NCBI RefSeq assembly: GCF_001598215.1 | Contig: NZ_BCXJ01000005.1 | Span: 248,001-312,000 of the forward strand | Length of the DNA: 64,000 nt | Source: Shouchella clausii | Lineage (GTDB): Bacteria; Bacillota; Bacilli; Bacillales; Bacillaceae_D | Direction: 5' to 3' | Part shown: positions 18,755 through 27,872 of the stretch, one piece after another | How the letters are laid out: each line of letters opens with the position of its first letter | Numbering within the stretch: the stretch's first letter is position 1 | The notes under the pieces: generated by a model | What the model saw: the letters and a program-made list of their open reading frames with translations, nothing else | Database searches by the model: none | Told to the model about the DNA's origin: nothing | Program-made: the position numbers and the translations under genes

Positions 18755-19633
18755 TTGAAACTATGCACGTTGGAACACAACCACTTAGGCGTCGAACGAA
18801 ATGGGCAGATTGCAAATATTTATGAGGCTTTGCAAGCTCACCCAGCTGCGGGAGTCCCGGCAACAATGGACGAGCTAATCAACCAGCCAGCGTCGATGCA
18901 GGCTTTAGAAGCCTACATGCAAACGTTAGAACAAACAGGGCCATATATGCATACACTCGAAGCATGCACATTTGGCCCTGCCATTCCGAACCCCGAGAAA
19001 ATCATTTGCATCGGCCTTAACTATAGGCGCCATGCAGATGAAACAGGTTCCCCTTATCCAGAAACGCCGATTCTCTTTAGCAAATTTAATAACACCCTTA
19101 CTGGTCATGGCAGCAACATTGTCGTTCCCCCTGTGACGAAAGCATTGGATTACGAAGTGGAGCTCGCTGTTGTCATTGGCAAAACGGCGAAACAAGTCAC
19201 TGAGGACGATGCGCTTGATTATGTGTTAGGCTACTGCACGGCTAACGACTTGTCCGCCCGTGATCTGCAAATGACAACAGCGCAATGGCTTTTAGGCAAA
19301 ACATGCGATGGATTTTGCCCAATCGGTCCTTATCTTGTCACAAAAGAAGAAATTGCTGATCCGCAAAACTTAGCGCTTGAGACAAGAGTCAACGGCGAAA
19401 TCAAACAGCAATCGAATACAGCCGATATGATCTTCACATGTGCCGAGATTATCAGTTATGTATCCCGCCACTTTACACTAAAGCCAGGGGATATTGTCCT
19501 TACTGGCACGCCTGAAGGAGTCATTCTTGGCCTACCTGAAGCAGAGCGGCGTTATTTGCAACCTGGAGACACCGTTTCCGTTCATATTGAACAATTAGGA
19601 ACATTAACAAACAAGCTCGTGAAAGCGGAATAA
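18755..19633 (+). CDS. Fumarylacetoacetate hydrolase (FAH) family protein
   Basis: The 292-residue protein has the FAH catalytic domain from about residue 80: 'IICIGLNYRRHADETG', the acidic metal ligands in 'LDYEVELAVVIG' and 'ANDLSARDLQ', and 'GDIVLTGTPEGV' near the end. These enzymes cleave or decarboxylate 2-oxo acids or act on acylpyruvates with Mg2+. The start is TTG at 18755 behind AAGGAG. The peptidase E homologue follows after 37 bases and may be co-transcribed. The substrate is unknown. It is only distantly related to the second FAH protein at 48588. Confidence 0.85.
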   Translation: MKLCTLEHNHLGVERNGQIANIYEALQAHPAAGVPATMDELINQPASMQALEAYMQTLEQTGPYMHTLEACTFGPAIPNPEKIICIGLNYRRHADETGSPYPETPILFSKFNNTLTGHGSNIVVPPVTKALDYEVELAVVIGKTAKQVTEDDALDYVLGYCTANDLSARDLQMTTAQWLLGKTCDGFCPIGPYLVTKEEIADPQNLALETRVNGEIKQQSNTADMIFTCAEIISYVSRHFTLKPGDIVLTGTPEGVILGLPEAERRYLQPGDTVSVHIEQLGTLTNKLVKAE

Positions 19634-19670
19634 GAGCAAATCGTTCGTTGTTAGAGAAAGGATGAATCGA

Positions 19671-20375
19671 ATGAGGCAAATCATTGCCCTCGGAGGGGGT
19701 GGGTTCTCGATGGAACCTGAAAACCCTTTATTAGACCGCTACATACTGAATCAATCCGCTAATCCCAAACCAACCATTTGCTTTATCCCGACTGCTAGCG
19801 GTGATGCCGAACATTATATCGCTAAATTTTACCACTTCTTCCGCAACGAACATTGCCAGCCTTCCGATTTGTCTTTATTTAGACCGCCTACTCGAGATTT
19901 AGAAAGCTATTTGCTCGAAAAAAACATCATCTATGTAGGCGGCGGAAATACGAAAAATTTGCTCGTTTTATGGAGGGAATGGGGCTTAGATACGATAATG
20001 AAAAAAGCGTGGCAACAAGGAATCGTACTAGCAGGCATTAGCGCCGGTTCCATTTGTTGGTTTGAAGAAGGCGTGACAGACTCATACGGAAATGGGCTCG
20101 AACCATTAACCAATGGACTAGGGCTTTTAAAAGGAAGCAACTGCCCCCATTACGATGGCGAAGCAGACAGAAGGCCGAGCTACCAGCAATTCGTAGCGGC
20201 TGGCAACATCAAACCTGGAATTGCCGCTGATGACGGAGTCGCCCTTCATTATAAAGAAAAAGACGTGTGGAAAATTGTCAGCTCAAGACCGCAAGCGAAA
20301 GCCTACCAAGTCGATTATGATGGCAAACAGGTGAAGGAAGTCGAGTTAGAGACAACGTTTTTAGGTGCCGATTAA
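19671..20375 (+). CDS. Peptidase E-like serine hydrolase (family S51)
   Basis: The 234-residue protein has the class I glutamine-amidotransferase-like fold of the S51 peptidases. The nucleophile lies in 'GISAGSICWFEEG'. The ordered motifs 'FIPTASGD', 'YVGGGNTKNLL' and 'DDGVALHY' are present. Family members cleave Asp-X dipeptides or cyanophycin. The ATG at 19671 is chosen because AAAGGATG lies at proper distance; the ATG at 19662 is too close to it. No cyanophycin synthetase is nearby. Confidence 0.85.
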   Translation: MRQIIALGGGGFSMEPENPLLDRYILNQSANPKPTICFIPTASGDAEHYIAKFYHFFRNEHCQPSDLSLFRPPTRDLESYLLEKNIIYVGGGNTKNLLVLWREWGLDTIMKKAWQQGIVLAGISAGSICWFEEGVTDSYGNGLEPLTNGLGLLKGSNCPHYDGEADRRPSYQQFVAAGNIKPGIAADDGVALHYKEKDVWKIVSSRPQAKAYQVDYDGKQVKEVELETTFLGAD

Positions 20376-20528
20376 AAAGCGGCATCGACCTAACGCATGG
20401 CTTGAGTAGCGACTTTTTCCTTTGGCGCTGCTTTCCGGCGCCTTTCCTGTCCATGCGCTGCTAAGGCCGAGGCAATCGGATACATGCAGCGGTTTTTCAA
20501 AATCGGTCAGCACAAAAGGAGAAACGCA

Positions 20529-21350
20529 ATGAAATGAGAACAACGAGTCCTTGAAAAGGACGGTTGCCCGATTCATTATTGGGTGACTGCCAACCATTGC
20601 GGCCCTTGGTTGATTTTCATGCATGGCGCCGGTACTGATCATCGCATGTTTGCTGAACAGCTCAATGTAATCGATGAAACCTACGGACTACTTTTGTGGG
20701 ATGCACGAGGACATGGGCTATCGCGGCCAATTGGGACGGATTTTACGATCAAGCTGCTGATCGATGACATGTTGGCGATTATGACGAAAGAAGGCATTGA
20801 GAAAGCGACATTTATTGGCCAATCGATGGGCGGAAATGTGGCTCAAGAGTTGGTGTTTCACCATCCAGATAAAGTCGAGAGCTTGGTTTTGATTGATTGT
20901 ACGTGTAATACGCAAAAGCTGACGTTCATAGAGAAAGGACTAATCACCATCACGCCGCTGCTCTTGTCACTGTATCCGTGGAATATGTTAGTCAATCAAA
21001 GTGCACGCGCTAGCTCGATTAAACCCGATGTGCAGACCTATTTACACGAGTGCTTTCATACGGTTGGCCCGAAGGATTTCCCGAAAATCTTTCAAGGCAT
21101 GCAAGGCTGCTTGCACGAAGAAAAAACATACTATATCCGAAAACGATTTTTACTTGTCTGCGGCGTCAATGACCATACAGGCAATATAAAAAAAACAGCA
21201 CCACGCTGGGCGAAGCGAGAGCCAAATGGGGAGTTCTATTGGATTGACAATGCCAGCCATTGCGCCCATCAAGATAACCCCGAAGCGTTTAACAAGCTGT
21301 TTTTATCGTTTCTTGACCACATTTATTCCTTACATGCTGAAAACGAATGA
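20529..21350 (+). pseudogene. Alpha/beta hydrolase with an in-frame TGA at codon 3
   Basis: An ideal ribosome binding site (AAAAGGAG) precedes an ATG at 20529. Codon 3 (20535-20537) is TGA, and the same frame then runs open as 'EQRVLEKDGCPIHYWV' into a full alpha/beta hydrolase. That protein has the oxyanion segment 'FMHGAGTDHRMF', the nucleophile elbow 'IGQSMGGN', an acid in 'VNDHTGN' and the final 'NASHCAHQDNPEAF'. The catalytic part is intact, so the gene may be silenced, may start weakly at GTG 20583, or may use readthrough. It follows the peptidase E gene after about 150 bases. The substrate is unknown. Confidence 0.7.
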
Positions 21351-21377
21351 ATACGCGATTCTCATGTTGAAGGTTCT

Positions 21378-21551
21378 ATGAAAAACATTCTTCTTGGCTT
21401 CTTAGCGGCGCTAGGGGCAGTGCTCGGATCGGCAATCATCCAGACCTTTTTTGACAGCATGAATGGGTTTTATGTACTCGGCTCTGCGTTCGGGGCATTC
21501 TTTCTTATAGCTGTGGTCAGACCTTTGTATATGAAAGCTTATGAGGAATGA
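21378..21551 (+). CDS. Small two-helix membrane protein (57 residues)
   Basis: An ATG at 21378 opens 57 codons encoding two hydrophobic segments. The first is glycine- and alanine-rich ('LLGFLAALGAVLGSAII') and the second runs 'GFYVLGSAFGAFFLIAVV'. A short basic tail follows. A weak GAAGG precedes the start at short spacing. The gene is 27 bases after the hydrolase and before a strong terminator, so it is probably the last cistron of that unit. Function is not recognised. Confidence 0.5.
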   Translation: MKNILLGFLAALGAVLGSAIIQTFFDSMNGFYVLGSAFGAFFLIAVVRPLYMKAYEE

Positions 21552-21639
21552 ACTGGCTGGTTAGGGCGGGCCTCTTTTTTTTCCCTCTAAACCAGCACAC
21601 GTCTGTGAGCCAAACTACGGTAAAAACGAGGCATTAAGG

Positions 21640-21680
21640 AACCCCCTACTTACTCTTCGCAAAAAAGTAGGGGGTTTTTT
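21640..21680 (+). terminator. Intrinsic terminator after the 18755-21551 unit
   Basis: A 12-base stem (21640-21651 with 21665-21676), a 13-base loop and a run of six T form a strong plus-strand terminator. Confidence 0.85.
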
Positions 21681-22125
21681 ACAGTCACACCGTTTACTAA
21701 ATAGATTGGCTACTGCTGTCGCTGCCATTGATTCCAACACTTTTTCAAGTGGGTGGGAACTCGCTGTCTACTACTTCTCGCTTAACTAAGCGATCCGTAG
21801 AGATACTTGATTCTATTTGGGCCAAATCTCGAATTTCTCTATGCAGGAGTATTCCACTTCATAAGGATCCACCGTCAAATTAAAGATCGTCTCCATTCGA
21901 GGCAATCACATTATTTTTTACTTAATCATAGTACAAACAAATGAAATAATAACCACTTACGATTTAGACAAATCCTAAAGACGCTGAGTTTCCCCTCGTT
22001 CCGACAGGCTACAAATCTAAATTCCCTTGTAATAAACATCCACAGGTGACACGCCTCTATCGCAGAGATATAATGTTACGAAAAGAGCAAACAATGTCCG
22101 TGATAGACAAAAGGAGCCAGTCATT
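21681..22125. other. Intergenic region with a tiny GH1-type remnant
   Basis: These 445 bases contain no intact gene. On the minus strand at 21880-21915 a 12-codon stretch ends 'NVIASNGDDL' and a stop. This is the usual C-terminus of family 1 6-phospho-beta-glucosidases, and the frame is closed just upstream. The rest holds the promoter region of the LysR gene. Confidence 0.35.
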
Positions 22126-23019
22126 ATGAACATCCAATTATTGAAAACGTTTTGTTTTGTCGTAGAGACTGGTAGCATCAATCAGGCGGCTAAATCTTTA
22201 TATTTATCTCAACCTGCGATAACGAAACAAATCCATCAAATAGAAGCAGAATATGGAGCGCTCCTCTTTAATAGAAAAGACGGGAGGTTGATACTCACTG
22301 ATAGTGGCCATGTGCTGTATCCGTTCGCTAAGTCGATCGTTCAAGATTACAACCAATCAAAGGAAGCGGTCATTGCAAAATTAAAAGGGTACGAGAGTAC
22401 ATTAAAAATAGGGGCTAGCCTCACAATCGGGGAGTACTTGTTACCAGGTTTACTGGGAAGATTTAAACATAAAAATCCGGATTTTCGTTTATCGTTATAT
22501 GTAGAAAATACGCCAAACGTTTTAGAGCTTCTTTTGGACGATAGGATCGACCTTGCCTTAGTGGAAGGGCTTGTAGATAACGCAAAACTATCCATCGAAA
22601 AAGTAATAGAAGATGAGCTCGTTCTCATACACGCACCAGACCATCCATGGAGCTTGAAAAATGAAGTCCAAATAGACGAAATAGCTCAAGAGAGAATGAT
22701 ATGGCGAGAGCCCTCATCGGGCACGAGAGCGATTATCACAAACTTCTTAAAGGAGTGGGGAATTTTAGGGAAAATTGAAAGCTATATGGAGCTTGGCAGT
22801 ACACAATCGATAAAAAGTGCGGTAGAAGCTGGTCTTGGGATAAGTATTGTCTCAAGGCTAACCGTAGCCCGTGAAATTGAACAAGGATTTTTACATGAAA
22901 AGAAAATACGTGATACGGTGTTAAAGCGTAATTTATGGATGGTTTGGAAGCCAAAGAGATTTACCAAAAAAAGCGTTCAAGCACTTATGGAATATATACG
23001 AACGAAGGAAAAAAGGTGA
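22126..23019 (+). CDS. LysR-family transcriptional regulator
   Basis: The 297-residue protein has an N-terminal winged helix-turn-helix ('GSINQAAKSLYLSQPAITKQI', residues about 17-37) and a substrate-binding co-inducer domain from about residue 90. It resembles the CysL/YeiE subgroup. The ATG follows AAAAGGAG. LysR regulators usually control a divergent neighbour, but here the upstream side is a gene-free, decayed region, so its original target may be lost. The co-inducer is unknown. Confidence 0.85.
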   Translation: MNIQLLKTFCFVVETGSINQAAKSLYLSQPAITKQIHQIEAEYGALLFNRKDGRLILTDSGHVLYPFAKSIVQDYNQSKEAVIAKLKGYESTLKIGASLTIGEYLLPGLLGRFKHKNPDFRLSLYVENTPNVLELLLDDRIDLALVEGLVDNAKLSIEKVIEDELVLIHAPDHPWSLKNEVQIDEIAQERMIWREPSSGTRAIITNFLKEWGILGKIESYMELGSTQSIKSAVEAGLGISIVSRLTVAREIEQGFLHEKKIRDTVLKRNLWMVWKPKRFTKKSVQALMEYIRTKEKR

Positions 23020-23043
23020 GGTTCACAATAACTGAACTTCACC
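23008..23043 (-). terminator. Terminator of the formylglycine-enzyme pseudogene
   Basis: On the minus strand an 11-base stem with one mismatch (arms 23033-23043 and 23015-23025) is followed by six T. It overlaps the last codons of the convergent LysR gene. Confidence 0.7.
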
Positions 23044-23062
23044 TCCAAAAACTATGCATCCA

Positions 23063-24005
23063 TTAACAACGAAACCCTAAATTACCTGTAGCACTATCGA
23101 TCGTATTCGAACTACGTGCTGCGACTCGGTATCGATTACAGTAGGATTTATGGCAAAGATACGAGCCTCCACGCATGACTTTACCCTGCCCTGTTTTTGG
23201 CCCAACTGGATTTACCACCTCAGCTAAATCGGGTGTCCTCGTAAACCAGTCTGCACACCATTCCCAGACATTACCAGAGTCCATACCCATTGGGAGGAAA
23301 AGATTTGGCAGGCGCTGTCCCGACATAGCCATCTTCCTCTGTATTCTCGTTCGGAAAATCCCCTTGCCAAATATTACAATAGTGCTCTCCATTCGGTGTA
23401 AGCTCATCTCCCCAAGGAAAAAGCTTCTGCTCAAGCCCTCCTCTTGCCGCATACTCTCATTCTGCCTCTGTCGGCAAACGTTTTCCAGCCCACTTACAAA
23501 AAGCTACAGCATCATTCCAGTTTACCTGAATGACAGGGTGATCCATACGATCATCAATGTGTGAGCCAGGCCCCTCTGGTTGATACCAATATGCTTCTTC
23601 TACTGCATACCACCACGGAGTTTGCGGTAATGGTTTTGCCCGATCTGCTATACTCTTTGAAAGAAATGTATAAAAAACAAACGACCATCCGAATTTTTCC
23701 GACTCTGTCACATAGCCTGTCTCTTTAACAAAGGCACTAAACTCTTCGTTGGTTACCGCATAAGCATCGATATAGTATGGGGCAACCGTTATTTTTCTAA
23801 TCGGCCCTTCGCCATCTGCTGGAAACCCTTCATTGTCTTCGGTTCCCATTAAAAATTCTCCTCCAGTAAGAGGGATCATTTTTTCTTTATATTTAATTTG
23901 TTGACCTTCTTCTATTTTTTTCGGTTGGTTTTCTGTTTTCATTATCCTTTTCATGTCTGCCCGACTTCCAGCACAGCAAGAACGTTGCGTATTTTCTTTA
24001 TCCAT
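23063..24005 (-). pseudogene. Formylglycine-generating enzyme (SUMF1/FGE family), broken
   Basis: The frame from 24005 encodes the start of an FGE-like protein ('CCAGSRADM', 'GGEFLMGTEDNEGFPADGEG') up to 'RLPTEAE', where the expected Trp codon is TGA. After this stop the same frame continues with '[18 protein letters not shown]' until about 23290, where a short deletion shifts the frame. The C-terminal part in the new frame keeps 'NVWEWCADWF' and 'SYLCHKSYCNRY', which carries the two active-site cysteines. FGE oxidises a cysteine of sulfatases to formylglycine. Two independent lesions make a sequencing error unlikely. No sulfatase gene is in the window. Confidence 0.8.
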
Positions 24006-24461
24006 TTATATCGAACCCCTATATTGATATATTGACATTCGTATACATTATTTTTATTTGACCATTCCATACAACGAATTCATCCAATTGGTTATACCCT
24101 ATTACAAAGAGTGAATCTCATCGCATTAAACTTCCAAGATGATGTATGTATAGAAATTTGTCTCGGGGCAACTGTATGGATATACATTCCTTGTTCCCCT
24201 CCCTGTCATAAAATGATCCATGATTCTTACAATTTGCATGTATCTTCCTCCATTAATGAACGGTAGCGCCTCTTTCAACCCGCTAACTAGTCTATTGATG
24301 TTTCACTTTGTGATAAAAAGTTGCTTTGTTGGGAGGGCTAAACTTATGAAATCTGCTTATTCTGTACATAATAAGAACGCTACTCTCGACTTTCAGGAGT
24401 TCATTCAATGACATAAAGGATCATTTAAAAGATGGTCTGTTCATCAGAAAGGGGCATAAGG
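24006..24461. other. Intergenic region between divergent genes
   Basis: These 456 bases separate the broken FGE gene from the first lipid-kinase gene and must hold both promoters. A plus-strand frame at 24220-24411 has no ribosome binding site and no recognisable product. Nothing else is seen. Confidence 0.4.
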
Positions 24462-25346
24462 ATGTATGCATTTATCATTAATAGAACTTCTGGAAACGGG
24501 AAGGGAGATCGTACATGGAAACGTATCGAGAACATATTACAACAACAAAATCTCCCTTATATTGCTCGTTTTACAGAGGTTTCTCAACACGTATCCGAGA
24601 TCGTCAAAGACCTTTTAAATGAGGATGTTCAAACCGTTATTGTCGTGGGCGGGGATGGAACCATTCATGAGGTCGCTAATGAGCTTGTACATACGGATCT
24701 CTCTTTAGGGATTATTCCTGCTGGCTCTGGAAACGATTTCGCTCGTTGTATCGGTATACCAATGAATTATTCAAAGGCGTTAGAGAGAATTGTTTTAAAT
24801 AATGGGATAAAAGTAGATTTACTCAACCTTGGCAATCGATATTGCCTAACGGTAACCGGCATTGGTTTCGACGGGCAAATTGCGCGAAACGTGAATAAAG
24901 CCAAGTACAAACGTTTTCTGAACCACTTTCGACTAGGCGGGCTCGTCTATACGGTGAGTATGCTGGCAACCTTAAGGGATTATCGTCCGACGAAAATAGA
25001 CATTACGGTTGACGGCAAAGAAATGACATTTTCAGAGGTTTGGCTTGTTGCTGTAGCCAATGCACCAAACTATGGGGGCGGAATTAAAATTTGTCCAGAC
25101 GCCTCTTACAATGATGGGATGCTAAACCTTTGTATTGTTCACGATATAAAAAGATGGGAGTTGTTACGATTGCTACCAAAAGCTTACAAAGGAAAGCATA
25201 CGACAGATAAAAACGTCACATTGTTAACAGGAAAGGAAGTGTATATTTCCTCTGAAAAACCTGTTCTTGTCCAAAGTGACGGCGAACAATTTACGGAAAG
25301 CCCGATCAACATAAGTGTGGTCAAAGACGCTCTTCGTGTTATGTGA
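24462..25346 (+). CDS. Diacylglycerol/lipid kinase family protein (DagK/YegS-like)
   Basis: The 294-residue protein has the DAGK catalytic domain: 'NRTSGNG' at the start, the nucleotide loop GGDGT at residues 63-67, and 'IPAGSGNDFAR' at 85-95. The C-terminal beta-sandwich domain contains 'APNYGGGIKICPDASYNDG'. Such kinases phosphorylate diacylglycerol, undecaprenol or related lipids with ATP. The ATG at 24462 follows AAAGGGG; the longer frame has no such site. It is the first of two related kinases in this cluster. The lipid substrate is not evident. Confidence 0.85.
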   Translation: MYAFIINRTSGNGKGDRTWKRIENILQQQNLPYIARFTEVSQHVSEIVKDLLNEDVQTVIVVGGDGTIHEVANELVHTDLSLGIIPAGSGNDFARCIGIPMNYSKALERIVLNNGIKVDLLNLGNRYCLTVTGIGFDGQIARNVNKAKYKRFLNHFRLGGLVYTVSMLATLRDYRPTKIDITVDGKEMTFSEVWLVAVANAPNYGGGIKICPDASYNDGMLNLCIVHDIKRWELLRLLPKAYKGKHTTDKNVTLLTGKEVYISSEKPVLVQSDGEQFTESPINISVVKDALRVM

Positions 25347-25369
25347 ACATCTATTCAGTCAAGTTTCTA

Positions 25370-26113
25370 TCACTGGGACGAATGTGCATTGAATAGGAGT
25401 GTAGCTAGTATCGGTAAATGATCGGAGCATTCCGGCAAAGATGTGAAAACGTTCATATCGATGATCTGAATAGGAGAGGTTACAAATATATAATCTAACC
25501 TAAGTCTCGGTCTGGTCGAAGGATACGTATATCCGTTCCCAACCCCTGCTTTTCTCCAAGCGTCAACAAATCTTTGATTGAATTTTTTCCACCGATTCGT
25601 ACCGGGACGCATATTAAAATCGCCAAGAAGTACTGTAGGGTGGTCCTCTCTTTCCGTTCTATCTAAAATAAAAGCGGTCTGTTTTTGGTGTAAGAAAGGA
25701 TTGAGGCTTAGATGGGTTACATACATGTTTAATCGCTGCTTGTTTAAAAGAACAGTGGCTTCTAATAGCGAACGATTCTCCGCATGGTAGCCAGTAACAG
25801 GAAAAAGGTGACTTTTACTTTTTTCAATCGGATAACGAGATAGAAGTGCATTTCCATATTGGCGGTCTTCTGCAAACGGGTTTGATTTCAACGTTAAAGC
25901 CGGGCTAAAAGCGTAGTCAAATGATAAATACTTTGCTAACTCTGCAACTTGATCTTTATAATCACTTCTTTTTGAAAAATGTTTGTCCACTTCGTTAAGA
26001 CCAATGATATCCGCTCCGCTTTTTTCGATGACACTCGCCGTTCGCCTAAGGTTCACTTTTTTGTCAATCCCTTTCCCATGATGAATATTGAACGTCATTA
26101 CTTTTATCTCCAA
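25370..26113 (-). CDS. Endonuclease/exonuclease/phosphatase (EEP) family hydrolase
   Basis: The 247-residue protein begins 'MTFNIHHGKG', has the catalytic Glu in 'IIGLNEVDKH' and 'VLLGDFNMRP', and ends with 'SDHLPILATLLF'. These are the metal-binding and catalytic motifs of the EEP superfamily. The short form without signal peptide resembles YbhP-type proteins and bacterial phosphodiesterases acting on phospholipids or nucleic acids. The start is TTG at 26113 behind AAAGGGG. It converges on the lipid kinase and diverges from the phosphatase gene, so a lipid phosphodiester substrate is plausible but inferred. Confidence 0.8.
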   Translation of the reverse strand: MEIKVMTFNIHHGKGIDKKVNLRRTASVIEKSGADIIGLNEVDKHFSKRSDYKDQVAELAKYLSFDYAFSPALTLKSNPFAEDRQYGNALLSRYPIEKSKSHLFPVTGYHAENRSLLEATVLLNKQRLNMYVTHLSLNPFLHQKQTAFILDRTEREDHPTVLLGDFNMRPGTNRWKKFNQRFVDAWRKAGVGNGYTYPSTRPRLRLDYIFVTSPIQIIDMNVFTSLPECSDHLPILATLLFNAHSSQ

Positions 26114-26210
26114 GTCTACAATCCCCTTTCTCTAATAAGTATATTGAACTGAATTTAGGTAATAATACATCCATGTATCTCTGCAAATATTTTGGAAAGG
26201 AACGGGTTTT

Positions 26211-27780
26211 ATGGGACTCCTCTTACTGGTCATCTTCGTCTTATTAATCGTAGGTGCATATCGATACTTCCGACAAAAACGAGGCCAAGAAGAAAACAGC
26301 ACTTCCTCCTTACAGAATCATACTTCGGGAGGCGTCATTGTCATGGTCATTGACTCATTGATGGATAAACCATTGCAAGATGCCATTAAAAACAATAAAG
26401 CACCAGCTTTAAACTATTTAATCGAAAACGGCCAGTACTTTCCTAACGTTGTTAGTTCATTCCCGACAATGTCCGTAACGATCGATACTTCATTGTTAAC
26501 AGGCACGTATCCGGATCAACATAAAATCCCAGGTCTTGTTTGGTATGATAAAAAAAAACAATAACCTCATTAGCTACGGTAGTGCATGGCAAGAGATCCT
26601 TATGCTTGGTGTAAAAAATGTGTTAAACAACGCCCTTTATCATTTGAACAACAGCCATATCAGCCCGGATGTCCGCACCATTCACGAGGAATTGGCACAA
26701 AACGGAGAACAGTCAGCGTCTGTCAATGCTCTTGTTTACAGGGGCAGCACCTCTAAACAACTTCGGCCACCACGGCTTGCCACCTTTTTTAAGTTATTGC
26801 CTCACGAAATCCATATAAAAGGGACGTCGCTTTTTTCTTTCGGATCGCTTTCACAACTGAACCCTAAAAACCGGTATGGCCATTTATGGCAAGCATATGG
26901 CTTAAACGACAAATTCAGTACGTCCGAAATGATCCATTTGATAAAGAACGGAAAGCTACCAAAATTTACGATCGCATACTTTCCGGTTAATGATAAAGAC
27001 GTGCATAAAAAGGGACCAAAGACAACTGTGGGAATTGAAAAGGTAGACCATGAAGTACAAAAACTTCTAAATACATACGGCTCGTGGGATGAGGCATTAA
27101 AGGAAAATGTGTGGATTGTGATGGGAGATAGCGGCCAGGCACGGATTGGCAATGATAAACATGCATTAATTGATTTGCCACTCCTTTTAAAGAATTACCG
27201 GATACCAACGTTATCGAAATCGGTACAACGTGATGATCAAATTGCACTTGGATTAAATGAACGAATGGCTTATGTCTATTTACTGGACAACCATCTTGAT
27301 TCGACGTCGATCGCTACTCTCCTCAAAAAAGATCAACGAATAGGCTTTGTCGCATGGCGAAAAGGAGAAGACATACATGTCGCTTCGTCAGAATACGAAA
27401 CAGTCTTCTCCTTCCGAAATGGTGGACAATATATTGATCAATACGGACAATCATGGTCGTTAGAAGGCGAAACCCAAATTTTAGACATAACCATCAACGA
27501 AGAAAAACGCATTTTTTATGGGAATTATCCTGACCCATTAGCGAGATTATTAGCTGTATTTCGTTCCCATGAAGGTCGTTTCCTCGTCGTTGATGCAAAG
27601 CCTGGATTTGAGTTTGTTCGTAGTGGGAGTCCTAACTACAAAGGCGGTGCAGCACATGGCTCCTTACATGCGGACGATTCTCTGGTCCCAATGATTGTAA
27701 CCGGAACGAACACCCGTCCAGAACATTTACGGATTGTTGACCTAAAAAAATGGATCATGCAATTAATGAAGACTAGATAG
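26211..27780 (+). pseudogene. Alkaline-phosphatase-superfamily (type I phosphodiesterase) protein, frameshifted at a run of nine A
   Basis: The first frame (26211-26564) encodes an N-terminal membrane anchor and the beginning of a phosphodiesterase/nucleotide pyrophosphatase domain. It includes 'VIVMVIDSLMD' and the nucleophile region 'SFPTMSVTIDTSLLTGTYP'. It stops after 'VWYDKKKQ'. The second frame continues as 'NNNLISYGSAWQEI' and carries the remaining metal site ('VMGDSGQA', 'GGAAHGSLHADDS'). The switch lies in A9 near 26550-26558; eight A would join the frames. Long A runs allow RNA polymerase slippage, so some full-length protein could be made. The joined product of about 520 residues would face outside the membrane. 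Confidence 0.75.
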
Positions 27781-27872
27781 TACAGGGCTGCCCACCGACC
27801 AAAGTGATTTTGGTTTGTTTTGCGATACGTGATCACCATATAGTCAAAGCCGCATTTCTTCGTTATTTGACG

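Noticed and set aside
18550-18825. 91-codon plus-strand frame before the FAH gene
   Set aside because: No ribosome binding site, no recognisable product, and it overlaps the start of the better supported FAH gene.
23063-27780. FGE activating the alkaline-phosphatase-superfamily protein at 26211
   Set aside because: The nucleophile region of that protein has Thr/Ser and no CxPxR sulfatase motif, so it does not need formylglycine.
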